Below, piece by piece: positions 32,220 through 41,975 of a DNA stretch of 64,000 nt; position 1 is the stretch's first letter, and the number at the start of each line of letters is the position of its first letter. The notes beneath the pieces were generated by a model, which was not told the origin of the DNA, searched no databases, and saw only the letters and a list, made by a program, of their open reading frames with translations. The stretch is from a virus: positions 1-64,000 of IMG/VR virus record IMGVR_UViG_3300021425_000008; one strand, 5' to 3'. The translations under genes were made by a program, and so were the position numbers.

Positions 32220-35200
32220 ATGTCATTACTTAGGGCCGACAAGATTGCCAATAGGTTTAATAATACGGGTCCTATTATTGTAGGTCCGTCTACTGTAAGT
32301 GGAAATTTCACAGTAACAGGGATCGCAACAGTTCTTGGTCTTGGTGTTACGCAGAGCATTTTAGTAGGTCAGGCAGTCACTACAAACTATCTGACCGTCA
32401 ATAATGGTGCAGATGTATTCAATGCAAACCTGACAGGTATTACCACTGCAGGTATTGTCACTGGTGCTACATATTACGGTAACGGTGTCAATCTGACTGG
32501 TGTTGTCACATCAGTCACCGCTGGTACAGGTATTCAAATCAGTCCTGTATCTGGTCAAGGTAGAGTTACAATTTCTGCGACTGGTGTTGCGGTTGCTGGA
32601 TATGCCACAAACGCTGGTCTTGCAACTGATGTAAAAGGTGGAGCAGCTGGTGCAGTTCTGTATCAGGCGGGTGCTAACGATACTGCATTCACTGCAGTAG
32701 GTTCTGGTGGAGAAATTCTTCAGTCAAACGGAACTGCGGCTCCCACCTGGGTCAGTCTTGCTGCAATTAATGTATCATATGCAGATAGTGCAGGTATTTC
32801 TACTAACCTAAAGGGTGGTTCTGCTGGAAGAATTCCTGTTCAAAGTGGTATTGATCAGACATCATTCATCCCTGTTGGTGTATCTGGTAACATTCTTCTT
32901 GCTCAGGGTTCATCTACCCCGATCTTTATTGATCCAAAGGCACAACTTGATGTAAGAAGAGCAAGATTTGCTGGTATTGCAACCAATTTACAGAGTGGTT
33001 ACATCTCATCCGCAACTTCATTGGAAGTTATTGGTGTCACCACACTGGGTGTTGCTACTGCAAAAACATTAGATGTCACTGGTATCACAACTACCGATCT
33101 TCTAAATGTTGGTACTGCAGGAACTATTCCTAACCTTACATTATCTAATTCAGGTATTGCAGTCACAGCGATTCTTGACGAAGATGATATGGTGTCAAAC
33201 AGAGCTGATGCTCTGGCAACACAACAATCTATTCGTGCATATGTAGATGCAACCAGAACTGGTATCGGACTGACATTCGATGCGGATACTGGTACAGGAA
33301 CAATTGACCTTGAAGAAGAGACCTTCACCATCGAAGGTACAGCGAATGAGATCTATACCATTGGTCTTGGTAATACAGTCACAGTTGGTCTGGATACTAA
33401 CGTCACTGTTCCAAACAACTTAGTTGTTTCTGGTGTCTCAACACTCTCTGGTTATGTAACTGCTGGAACTGGACTGACGGTTGCTGGTACTGGCATTACT
33501 GCAACCACACTGAATGTCACTGGATTCTCTACACAGACAGGATTTGCAACATTCGGAAGTTCGGTTAATGTTGCTAATGAATTCTATGCAGGTGGTATTT
33601 CATCTGTCGGTGCAGCAATCACGATGTTCCCTTCTTCGGGTATCGTCAGTGCTACAGCATTCTATGGTGATGGTTCAAACCTGACTGGTGTTGTTGGTCT
33701 GGTATCTGTCACCAACATCCTGTTCGTCACACCTGATGGAAACGATGATAACGATGGTTATCTTTTATCAACCGCAAAGAGAACTGTTGGTTCTGCTCTG
33801 ACAGTTGCAGAAGCATCCACAGTTATCAAGATTTCTGCTGGTAATTATACAGAAAATAACCCAATTGTTCTTCCAGAACAGGTCACACTCCTCGGTGACA
33901 GTTTGAGAGAGGTATCTCTCATCCCACAAAACGCAGATCAGGATATGATCTACGTTGCAAATGGTAGTTATGTAGAAAATATATCCTTCACAGGATCACT
34001 GGATGCGGGTAAAGCAATTATTGCGTTTAATCCTGATAAACCATCTTACGTTACTCAGGGTCCTTACATCCGTAACTGTACTAACTTCATCTCCAATAGT
34101 ATTGGTATGAAGATTGATGGCAAACATGTCATCGGTGCAACCAAGGCGATGAACGTTGATAGCTACACCCAACTCAATCAAGGTGGAATTGGTGTTTCAA
34201 TCTCCAATGATGGTTATGCTCAGTTAGTTTCTATCTTCACGATCTATAACGATCAAAGTATTGTTTGTATCAATGGTGGTCAGTGTGACCTCACAAACTC
34301 CAACTCTTCCTTCGGTAGATTAGGTTTAGTTGCTGACGGTATTGGTTCAAGACAATTCTTAGGCACTGTCACTACTGCAACTGCTGCTAACACCCAAACA
34401 TTTACACTGAATGTAGGTGTTGGAACTCTGGGTATCACCACCGCTGACTATACGGCAAGCACAGGTATTATCACGATTACAACTGATGCTAACCACGGTT
34501 TCAATGAAGGTCAATCTGTAGAGATCAGAGATCTCGAATTCCAGTGTTCAAGTGGTCCTGGTATTGTCACATTCCCGTCTGGAAACTACGGATATATCTT
34601 TACCGTAGATGCAGTCGGTGCAGCCAATAGTTTCTCAGCTTATGTTGGTGTCTCAACTCTTACACACGATTATGTAAGAGCAGGTGTCACCTCAACATTT
34701 GTCACAAGACCTTATGATGGACAAGTGGTATATATAGATGAATTATATAATTCTATTGAAGGTGTCACCATCACTAATGGTGGTTCAGGTTATACTACAC
34801 CACCAGTAGTTACGTTCTCCTCACCTTCTGAGACCTGGGGTATTACAGCAACAGGTACAGCTGTCCTTACAAATGGTGCTGTATCTTCTATTCAAATGAT
34901 TTCAAATGGTAGAGGTTACACAGGAACTCCTACAGTCACCATAGATGGTGCTGCTACTGGCACCTGTAATATCTTACCTACATACTATGTGGTTAGTAGT
35001 AGTACCCCTATTGTCGGGGGTATATCTACAGTCACGTTTACTGAAAGAGTACCTTACGCGGTTGGTGTAGGATCGACAGTTCCATTCTTCAAACAGAGTA
35101 GAGTACTTGCTTCAAGCCACGCTTTTGAATATATTGGTTCTGGAAACACTGCACTTTCTGCACTCCCACAAAGAGGTGGTGTAGTAATCCCAGAAAACGA

Positions 35201-35381
35201 AGTTACGAGTAAGAATAGTGGTCTGGTCATTTACACATCAACTGACCAAGCAGGAAACTTTAAGATTGGTGATGGTGTTATTATTAATCAATTGGAAGGT
35301 TCTATCTCAGGTGACGCATATCAAAGATCTCTGTTTGCAAACATTACACCTTATATTCTCGCATTAGGAGGAGGAGACTAA
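32220..35381 (+). CDS. large tail fibre-like structural protein (1053 aa)
   Basis: The first about 480 residues are Gly/Thr-rich beta repeats with fibre motifs (TGATYYGNGVNLTGV; FYGDGSNLTGV). About 495-620 is a beta-helix region (LFVTPDGNDDNDGYLLSTAK; IKISAGNYTENNPIVLPEQV). Then comes the module LVSIFTIYNDQSIVCINGGQ ... LTNSNSSFGR, and the end FEYIGSGNTALSALPQRGGV, both shared with the 1632 aa protein. A structural fibre or baseplate role is inferred. The next gene starts 3 bp downstream with a strong Shine-Dalgarno (GGAGGAGGAG). Confidence 0.7.
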   Translation: MSLLRADKIANRFNNTGPIIVGPSTVSGNFTVTGIATVLGLGVTQSILVGQAVTTNYLTVNNGADVFNANLTGITTAGIVTGATYYGNGVNLTGVVTSVTAGTGIQISPVSGQGRVTISATGVAVAGYATNAGLATDVKGGAAGAVLYQAGANDTAFTAVGSGGEILQSNGTAAPTWVSLAAINVSYADSAGISTNLKGGSAGRIPVQSGIDQTSFIPVGVSGNILLAQGSSTPIFIDPKAQLDVRRARFAGIATNLQSGYISSATSLEVIGVTTLGVATAKTLDVTGITTTDLLNVGTAGTIPNLTLSNSGIAVTAILDEDDMVSNRADALATQQSIRAYVDATRTGIGLTFDADTGTGTIDLEEETFTIEGTANEIYTIGLGNTVTVGLDTNVTVPNNLVVSGVSTLSGYVTAGTGLTVAGTGITATTLNVTGFSTQTGFATFGSSVNVANEFYAGGISSVGAAITMFPSSGIVSATAFYGDGSNLTGVVGLVSVTNILFVTPDGNDDNDGYLLSTAKRTVGSALTVAEASTVIKISAGNYTENNPIVLPEQVTLLGDSLREVSLIPQNADQDMIYVANGSYVENISFTGSLDAGKAIIAFNPDKPSYVTQGPYIRNCTNFISNSIGMKIDGKHVIGATKAMNVDSYTQLNQGGIGVSISNDGYAQLVSIFTIYNDQSIVCINGGQCDLTNSNSSFGRLGLVADGIGSRQFLGTVTTATAANTQTFTLNVGVGTLGITTADYTASTGIITITTDANHGFNEGQSVEIRDLEFQCSSGPGIVTFPSGNYGYIFTVDAVGAANSFSAYVGVSTLTHDYVRAGVTSTFVTRPYDGQVVYIDELYNSIEGVTITNGGSGYTTPPVVTFSSPSETWGITATGTAVLTNGAVSSIQMISNGRGYTGTPTVTIDGAATGTCNILPTYYVVSSSTPIVGGISTVTFTERVPYAVGVGSTVPFFKQSRVLASSHAFEYIGSGNTALSALPQRGGVVIPENEVTSKNSGLVIYTSTDQAGNFKIGDGVIINQLEGSISGDAYQRSLFANITPYILALGGGD

Positions 35382-35384
35382 AAG

Positions 35385-35729
35385 ATGGCATTAGCCCTTA
35401 ACAATTATCAGACAATCACAGGTATTGTCACAACAGGTTCAGTTGGTATCTATACTGCACCAACTGGTTATAGTGCTATTGTCCTTTTAGCACAAACTAC
35501 TAATGTTGGTAGTAATACACAGACTATTAATTTTTCTCATGAGAGGACAACTGCAGGTATTGCTGTGACAACTGAAATCCTTCAGGGATTTCCAGTTCCA
35601 GCAAATGATGCTGCAAATCTTTTGGCTGGTAAACTCGTTTTGGAAACTGGTGACTCTCTTGTTATTTCATCAAGTAGCGATACTGATGTAAAATTCATCT
35701 CATCAATCCTAGAGACACTTAATCAGTAA
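35385..35729 (+). CDS. small fibre-associated protein (114 aa)
   Basis: Beta-rich, with ITGIVTTGSVGIYTAPTGYS and a C-terminal GDSLVISSSSDTDVKFISSI. It resembles small virion proteins that cap or attach fibres, and its pattern (a nonpolar strand followed by GY/SAIVLLAQTTN) is similar to the C-terminal domain of the next gene product. Starts 3 bp after the preceding stop behind GGAGGAGGAG. Function unknown. Confidence 0.6.
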   Translation: MALALNNYQTITGIVTTGSVGIYTAPTGYSAIVLLAQTTNVGSNTQTINFSHERTTAGIAVTTEILQGFPVPANDAANLLAGKLVLETGDSLVISSSSDTDVKFISSILETLNQ

Positions 35730-35734
35730 AAACA

Positions 35735-37501
35735 ATGGCAAGATACGGAAGTAACGACCGTCTTAATTTAAAAGTTGGTGTAAGTTCGTTTAGTGAAAAC
35801 CTCACTTCACTTGCGGTTGTTGGTCGTACTGGAATTGGTTCCACAAGTTTTGATGCGGATTATGATTTAGATGTTAGAGGAAATGCTAATTTCACTGGTA
35901 TTGTAAGTGCAGTTTCCTTTTATGGAAGTGGACAAAATTTAACAGATCTGATTGAAGGAAAAATAGCTGGATTAACAGTTCAAGAAGAGGGTGGGACTGT
36001 AGGAACTGCTGGAAGTGTCGGATTAATAAATTTTGTAGGACCAAATGTTACTGCAACTGCATCTGGAATAGCAGCAACAATCACTATATCAAGTGCTGTA
36101 TCTTATGTTGATAACGCTGGTATAGCAACAAATGTTATAGGTGGTATTGCTTCAGTTACACAACTTTCAGTTTCTGGTGTTTCGACTTTAGGTATTGTAA
36201 CATCAGGAAACATTTATTCGACAGGAATTATCACTGCTATAAACTTCGTAGGTGATCTTACTGGTAATGCCACAAGTGCAACTTATTCTACTAGTGCTGG
36301 TATTGCATCTTATTCAACTTTAAGTGGTTTAGCAACTTATGCTGATAATGCTGGTATAGCAACAAATATAAAAGGTGGTGATACAGGAGATATTCCATAT
36401 CAGTCATCAACAAATACAACTACATTTGTAGACGGATCATTAGCATCAACTGGTCAAGTTCTTATTTGGAATGGTTCCATTCCTTCTTGGGGTAATGTAA
36501 GTGCTGCTTCTGGTGCCTTTGGTGGTATTAGTGTTCAAGATGAAGGAACTCCAGTTGGAACTGCTGGAAGTATTGTAACTGTTAATTTTGTTGGTGATAA
36601 TGTAAATGTAACTGCAACATCTGGAGCAAATGGAATTGCAACAATCACTGTTTCCAATTCATTTACACAATTATCAGTCTCTGGTATCAGTACTCTTGGA
36701 TCGGTCCAAATCTCATCAGGTATTGTAACTGCAACTTCTGGTGTAGTCACTTATTATGGTGATGGTTCTAATCTATCAGGAATTGTATCACCCGCAAGTA
36801 ATGGTGAGTTTTACACTGGAGTATCAAGTTCTCTACAACTTACTCCATTATCTTATGAGACCTCAATCTATACTTTCCCATCCACAGCAGGAAAGCAATA
36901 TGTGATTGAGTCTATTAATGTTGCGAATGTTGATACTTCTGTTGGTGTCGGCACCACTGTTAATATCATTGCATCAATTCAAGATGCTACTGCTGGAGAA
37001 CAAACTTACATTGCATATAATGTCCCAATCGTCAATGGTGGTTTGATTGAGTTACTGAAGAATCCAATCGTAGCAGGACCAAGTGATGTCATTAAGATGT
37101 GGGTCACGAATGATGCTTATACTGGTGTGAATAATGCTGCAGAAGTTTATATGAATTATAGTGAATATACAAGCACAGAATACACCAGTGAGTATGCATC
37201 TACAGTATCCATTGCGACTACTGATGTAACGACTGTTTATACCTCAAGCACTTATCCATCAACGATTGAAGCAATTCACCTTGCAAATCGCACTGATACT
37301 GGTGATTATCCAGTTTCTGTGAGTATCACAAATGGAGTGACGACTACATATCTTGCAAAGAATCTAATTATACCAAGATATGCAACGGTCGATATATTAG
37401 ATAGACCAAAGAGAATTGAAACAAATGGAGTAATTAAGGTAGAAGTCGGTCAAACATCAACGATTGATGTCATTATTGCTGGTAAACAAATCACTTCGTA
37501 G
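35735..37501 (+). CDS. tail fibre-like protein (588 aa)
   Basis: N-terminal attachment region with NLTSLAVVGRTGIGSTSFDA, followed by fibre repeats FYGSGQNLTDL and YYGDGSNLSGIV and two copies of the unit VQEEGGTVGTAGSVGLINFV / VQDEGTPVGTAGSIVTVNFV. The last about 215 residues form two similar beta domains (YVIESINVANVDTSVGVGTT; STIEAIHLANRTDTGDYPVS). It ends 12 bp before the first giant repeat adhesin and probably belongs to the same fibre assembly. Confidence 0.65.
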   Translation: MARYGSNDRLNLKVGVSSFSENLTSLAVVGRTGIGSTSFDADYDLDVRGNANFTGIVSAVSFYGSGQNLTDLIEGKIAGLTVQEEGGTVGTAGSVGLINFVGPNVTATASGIAATITISSAVSYVDNAGIATNVIGGIASVTQLSVSGVSTLGIVTSGNIYSTGIITAINFVGDLTGNATSATYSTSAGIASYSTLSGLATYADNAGIATNIKGGDTGDIPYQSSTNTTTFVDGSLASTGQVLIWNGSIPSWGNVSAASGAFGGISVQDEGTPVGTAGSIVTVNFVGDNVNVTATSGANGIATITVSNSFTQLSVSGISTLGSVQISSGIVTATSGVVTYYGDGSNLSGIVSPASNGEFYTGVSSSLQLTPLSYETSIYTFPSTAGKQYVIESINVANVDTSVGVGTTVNIIASIQDATAGEQTYIAYNVPIVNGGLIELLKNPIVAGPSDVIKMWVTNDAYTGVNNAAEVYMNYSEYTSTEYTSEYASTVSIATTDVTTVYTSSTYPSTIEAIHLANRTDTGDYPVSVSITNGVTTTYLAKNLIIPRYATVDILDRPKRIETNGVIKVEVGQTSTIDVIIAGKQITS

Positions 37502-37513
37502 GGGTAATATAAA

Positions 37514-40500
37514 ATGAGTATTCGTCAGGATGTCTTTGGATTAGAGACAGTTTATAGTCTTCAGATAGAAGGATTATGGAGTGTTAAACCTGATGTGTGG
37601 TTAAGTCCAAGTCCATTTTTTGGATCTTGGGAGTATGGTTACTTTGGTGGTTCTCCTTCATCATCAACAATAGACCGCATAGATTACTCTAACGATACAG
37701 CAACAGCATCAGTAAGAGGACCATTAAGTATTGATAGATATCAATTATCGGCAACAGGCAATGCTTCTTATGGTTATTTTGGTGGTGGTGGTAGTCCTGG
37801 ATTATCAATAGTAGACCGTATAGATTACTCCAATGACACTGCAACAGCATCAGTAAGAGGTTCATTAAGTATTGGTAGAAGACTTTCATCTGCAACAGGT
37901 AATGCTTCTTTTGGTTACTTTTCAGGTGCTATTCCTGCAAAATCAACAGTAGACCGTATAGATTACTCTAATGATACCGCAACAGCATCAGTAAGAGGAC
38001 CATTAAGTTCTACTAGATATGGTGCAGCAGGAACAGGAAATCAATCATTTGGTTACTTTGGTGGTGGTGGTCCTGGTCCAAAGTCAACAGTAGACCGTAT
38101 AGATTACTCTAATGATACAGCAACAGCATCACCAAAAGGACCACTAAGTCTTGCTAGAATTGGTTTAGCAGCAACAGGTAATAGTTCCTTTGGTTACTTT
38201 GGTGGTGGTGGTCCTAGTCCAGAATACTCAACAGTAGACCGTATTGATTACTCTAATGATACGGCAACAGCATCACCAAAAGGACCATTAAGTATTATTA
38301 GAGATTTATTAGCAGCAACAGGTAATGCTTCTTATGGTTATTTTGGTGGAGGAAGTTTTCCCCCATTAACAACAGTAGACCGTATAGATTACTCTAATGA
38401 TACTGCAACAGCATCACCAAAAGGTCCATTGAGTCTTGGTAGAGAGGGTCCAGCAGCATCAAGTGCCAAAGCAAACGCAATTACTGATTTAACAGTAATT
38501 CCAGCATCAACACCAAGACCAACAGAAAGTCCCATTGGTTATGATACTGGGTATTTTGGTGCTGGTCGTCCAGCAGGACCTGGAACATCAACAGTAGATC
38601 GTATTGATTACTCTAACGATACAGCAACAGCATCACCTAAAGGACCATTAAGTGTTGCCAGGGCAATGTTAGCAGCAACAGGTAATAGTTCTTTTGGTTA
38701 TTTTGGTGGTGGTTTTCCTGCTACATCATCAATAGTAGATCGGATTGATTATTCTAATGATACTGCCACTGCAGCACCAAAAGGACCATTAAGTGTGACT
38801 AGACATAATTTAGCAGCAACAGGTAATCAATCATTCGGTTACTTTGGTGGTGGTCGTGCTCCATCAGCATCATCATCAATAGACCGTGTTGATTATTCTA
38901 ATGATACTGCCACTGCAGCATCAAAAGGACCATTAACTTCTGTTAGATATTCTTTCGCAGCAACAGGTAATCAATCATTCGGTTACTTTGTTGGTGGTCG
39001 TCCTTCTCCCAATAAATCATCAGTAGACCGTGTTGATTATTCTAATGACACAGCAACAGCATCACCTAAGGGTCCATTGAGTGATGTTAGGTATGATATG
39101 GCAGCAACGGGTAATGCTGACTTTGGTTACTTTGGTGGTGGTGAAGTCGTAAACACAACTTCAACAGTAGATCGAGTTGATTATTCTAATGATACTGCAA
39201 CGGCAGTAGCAAAAGGTCCATTATCTGATGGTAGATATTCTTTAACAGCAACAGGTAATCAATCATTCGGTTACTTTGGTGGTGGTGTTGCTGCTCCAGG
39301 TCATAGATCAAATATAGACCGTATTGATTACTCTAATGATACTGTTACTGCATCACCTAAGGGTCCATTAACTGCTACAAAATATAAGTTTGCAGCATCA
39401 AGTTCAAGAGCAAATGCACTTCCAACAACAGAAACTGTATTAGTAGCACCTCCAGGACCCACAAACTTTGCAACTGGTGCAGTAGAAACCTTCCAAACTG
39501 GATACTTTGGTGGAGGTCAAGGTCCATACACATCAACAGTAGACCGTGTTGATTACTCTAATGACACGGCAACAGCATCAGTAAAAGGTCCATTGAGTCT
39601 TGCTAGAGCAGCACTAGCAGCAACAGGTAATGCTTCTTATGGTTACTTTGGTGGTGGTCAACCTGGTACAGTATCAACAGTAGACCGTATTGATTACTCT
39701 AATGATACAGCAACAGCATCACCTAAAGGACCATTAAGTTCTAACAGACAATATATGGGAGCAACAGGTAATGCTTCTTATGGTTACTTTGGTGGTGGTC
39801 TTGTAACATCAGTAGTAGACCGTATAGATTACTCTAATGACACTGCAACAGCATCACCAAAAGGTCCATTGAGTGTTGCTAGACAACAATTAGCAGCAAC
39901 AGGTAACCAAAACTTTGGTTACTTTGGTGGTGGTCAAAATCCTGGTGGTAATCTATCAACTGTAGACCGTATTGATTATAGTAATGACACTGCAACAGCA
40001 TCACCTAAAGGACCATTAAGTCTTGCTAGAAGATATCTAGCAGCAACAGGTAGCAGTTCATTTGGTTACTTTGGTGGTGGTTTTCCTGGTCCCATATCAA
40101 CAATAGACCGTATTGATTACTCTAATGACACTGCAACAGCATCACCTAAGGGTCCATTAAGTCTTGCTAGATATGGTTTAGGAGCAACTGGTAGTGCTTC
40201 TTTCGGTTATTTTGGTGGTAGTGCTCCATCAGCATCATCAACAGTAGACCGTATAGACTACTCTAATGATACCGCAACAGCAGCACCAAAAGGACCATTG
40301 AGTTCTGTTAGACAAGATATGGGAGCATCAAGCGCAAGAGCCAACGGATTTGCCGCAATTGATACTACATTACCACCAGCAAACTCACCAGTCCAAAACT
40401 TCCCAGTAACACTCTTTGGTTACTTTGGTGGTGGTGCTCCAGGTCCAGTATCAACAGTAGACCGTATCAATTATGCAAATGACACAGCAACAGCATCACC

Positions 40501-41293
40501 TAAAGGTCCATTAAGTGGTACTAAACAGGGTACAATGGCAACAGGTAATAGTTCTTATGGTTACTTTGGTGGCGGTAATCCATATGTATCAACAGTAGAC
40601 CGAATAGATTACTCTAATGATACGGCAACAGCATCTCCTAAAGGTCCATTGACTGCTGTTAAGGGATTTGGATCTGCAACAGGTAATAGTTCCTTTGGTT
40701 ACTTTGGTGGTGGAGTTAGTCCTGCTTTTAGTCCATCTACCATATCTTCAGTAGACCGCATAGATTATTCTAATGATACAGCAACAGCATCACCTAAGGG
40801 ACCATTAAGTCTTGCCAGACATTACTTAGCAGCAACAGGAAATCAATCTTATGGTTACTTTGGTGGTGGTAATGGTCCATTCTCAACAGTAGACCGTATT
40901 GATTACTCTAATGACACCGCAACAGCATCACCTAAAGGACCATTAAGTGTGGCTAGATATAATGTAGCAGCAACAGGTAATGCTTCTTATGGGTGGTTTG
41001 GTGGTGGTTTTACTCCCAGCCATAGATCAATAGTAGACCGTATTGATTACTCTAACGACACTGCTACAGCATCACCAAGAGGTCCATTAAGTTTTGATAA
41101 AAGTGCTTCAGGAGCAACAGGAAATTCTTTCTTTGGTTACTGGGGTGGTGGAGGTCAAGGAATTCCTCTATCATTAGTAGACCGTATTGATTATTCTAAC
41201 GATACAGCAACAGCATCACCTAAAGGAGCATTGAGTCTTGCTAGAGTATACTTAGCAGCAACCTCAGCAGCAGCAAACGGATTGCCACAATAA
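37514..41293 (+). CDS. giant kelch-like repeat adhesin A (1259 aa, 24 repeats)
   Basis: N-terminal anchor of about 40 residues (GLWSVKPDVWLSPSPFFGSW), then 24 repeats of 45-50 residues with consensus GYFGGG-variable loop-STVDRIDYSNDTATASPKGPLS, then AATGN. Three longer linkers (beginning ASSAKAN, ASSSRAN and ASSARAN) divide them into four blocks of exactly six. The C-terminus is LAATSAAANGLPQ. The repeat length and GG turns suggest four six-bladed beta-propellers. Only the loop after GGG and the segment after LS vary, as expected for a binding surface. It is probably a distal fibre or adhesin. Paralogues lie at 44904 and 51161. Confidence 0.75.
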   Translation: MSIRQDVFGLETVYSLQIEGLWSVKPDVWLSPSPFFGSWEYGYFGGSPSSSTIDRIDYSNDTATASVRGPLSIDRYQLSATGNASYGYFGGGGSPGLSIVDRIDYSNDTATASVRGSLSIGRRLSSATGNASFGYFSGAIPAKSTVDRIDYSNDTATASVRGPLSSTRYGAAGTGNQSFGYFGGGGPGPKSTVDRIDYSNDTATASPKGPLSLARIGLAATGNSSFGYFGGGGPSPEYSTVDRIDYSNDTATASPKGPLSIIRDLLAATGNASYGYFGGGSFPPLTTVDRIDYSNDTATASPKGPLSLGREGPAASSAKANAITDLTVIPASTPRPTESPIGYDTGYFGAGRPAGPGTSTVDRIDYSNDTATASPKGPLSVARAMLAATGNSSFGYFGGGFPATSSIVDRIDYSNDTATAAPKGPLSVTRHNLAATGNQSFGYFGGGRAPSASSSIDRVDYSNDTATAASKGPLTSVRYSFAATGNQSFGYFVGGRPSPNKSSVDRVDYSNDTATASPKGPLSDVRYDMAATGNADFGYFGGGEVVNTTSTVDRVDYSNDTATAVAKGPLSDGRYSLTATGNQSFGYFGGGVAAPGHRSNIDRIDYSNDTVTASPKGPLTATKYKFAASSSRANALPTTETVLVAPPGPTNFATGAVETFQTGYFGGGQGPYTSTVDRVDYSNDTATASVKGPLSLARAALAATGNASYGYFGGGQPGTVSTVDRIDYSNDTATASPKGPLSSNRQYMGATGNASYGYFGGGLVTSVVDRIDYSNDTATASPKGPLSVARQQLAATGNQNFGYFGGGQNPGGNLSTVDRIDYSNDTATASPKGPLSLARRYLAATGSSSFGYFGGGFPGPISTIDRIDYSNDTATASPKGPLSLARYGLGATGSASFGYFGGSAPSASSTVDRIDYSNDTATAAPKGPLSSVRQDMGASSARANGFAAIDTTLPPANSPVQNFPVTLFGYFGGGAPGPVSTVDRINYANDTATASPKGPLSGTKQGTMATGNSSYGYFGGGNPYVSTVDRIDYSNDTATASPKGPLTAVKGFGSATGNSSFGYFGGGVSPAFSPSTISSVDRIDYSNDTATASPKGPLSLARHYLAATGNQSYGYFGGGNGPFSTVDRIDYSNDTATASPKGPLSVARYNVAATGNASYGWFGGGFTPSHRSIVDRIDYSNDTATASPRGPLSFDKSASGATGNSFFGYWGGGGQGIPLSLVDRIDYSNDTATASPKGALSLARVYLAATSAAANGLPQ
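37634..41255 (+). repeat. 24 tandem coding repeats (about 140 bp) in adhesin A
   Basis: Near-identical DNA units built on tcaacagtagaccgtattga and gcaacagcatcacctaaagg, with hypervariable stretches between. Block limits are about 37634-38455, 38550-39394, 39500-40325 and 40415-41255. Confidence 0.9.
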
Positions 41294-41296
41294 ATA
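41290..41296 (+). promoter_or_regulatory. late promoter (ATAAATA) over the adhesin A stop codon
   Basis: Contains the TAA of adhesin A and lies 23 bp before the glycosyltransferase ATG at 41320. Confidence 0.6.
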
Positions 41297-41319
41297 GTCA
41301 AAACAACTAAAACTACACT

Positions 41320-41973
41320 ATGAGTCTAATGATTGCTCTCCCCTGTCATGGGGGAATTGTGAGTGAAAAAACAACAATGAGTTTATTCAATCTGGGTAAA
41401 CTCTTAGTAAGAAATAATATTCCTCACGGTCTTCTCACACAGGCAAACTCTTCTCTAATCACACAAGGAAGATCCAAGTGTGCTAATTTCTTCCTCAACA
41501 ACACAGAGCACGAATATCTTTTCTTCTTAGACAGTGATATTGGTTTTAATCCAGAAGATGTATTAAAACTACTCTCACATCAGGTGGATATTGTTTCTGG
41601 TGCATATCCAATGAAAACAATACCAATTCGTTATTGTTACGATACAATTCAACCAGAGCAACGCAAAGGAGATTTGGTTAAAATAGAAGGAAATGGAATG
41701 GGATTTGTTCTCATTCATCGTAATGTATTCTTGAATATGGCACAAAACTTTCCAGACCTCAAATACATTCCACCAACAAATGACAGTAATCATCCACCAT
41801 CACAGGCAGAGATGAATAATTCATATCACTACTTTATGGAGCACAAGGAAAATCAGTCCTTTATGAGTGAGGACAAAAGTTTCTTTTTTCGTGCTAGAAT
41901 GTTAGGATATGATGTCTGGTTAGATACATCAATCAAATTACAACACGTTGGTTCACATATTTTTGCTGAGTAA
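41320..41973 (+). CDS. GT-A glycosyltransferase-like protein (217 aa)
   Basis: The fold signature is a nucleotide-sugar-binding start (LMIALPCHGGIVSEKTTMSL), the metal-binding DxD motif FFLDSDIGF (Asp71, Asp73), then VDIVSGAYPMK and the acceptor-side EDKSFFFRARMLGYDVWLDT ending in QHVGSHIF. It should transfer a sugar from a nucleotide-activated donor; the acceptor is unknown. Its place directly after adhesin A suggests it glycosylates the fibre or another surface component. Confidence 0.85.
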   Translation: MSLMIALPCHGGIVSEKTTMSLFNLGKLLVRNNIPHGLLTQANSSLITQGRSKCANFFLNNTEHEYLFFLDSDIGFNPEDVLKLLSHQVDIVSGAYPMKTIPIRYCYDTIQPEQRKGDLVKIEGNGMGFVLIHRNVFLNMAQNFPDLKYIPPTNDSNHPPSQAEMNNSYHYFMEHKENQSFMSEDKSFFFRARMLGYDVWLDTSIKLQHVGSHIFAE

Positions 41974-41975
41974 TT

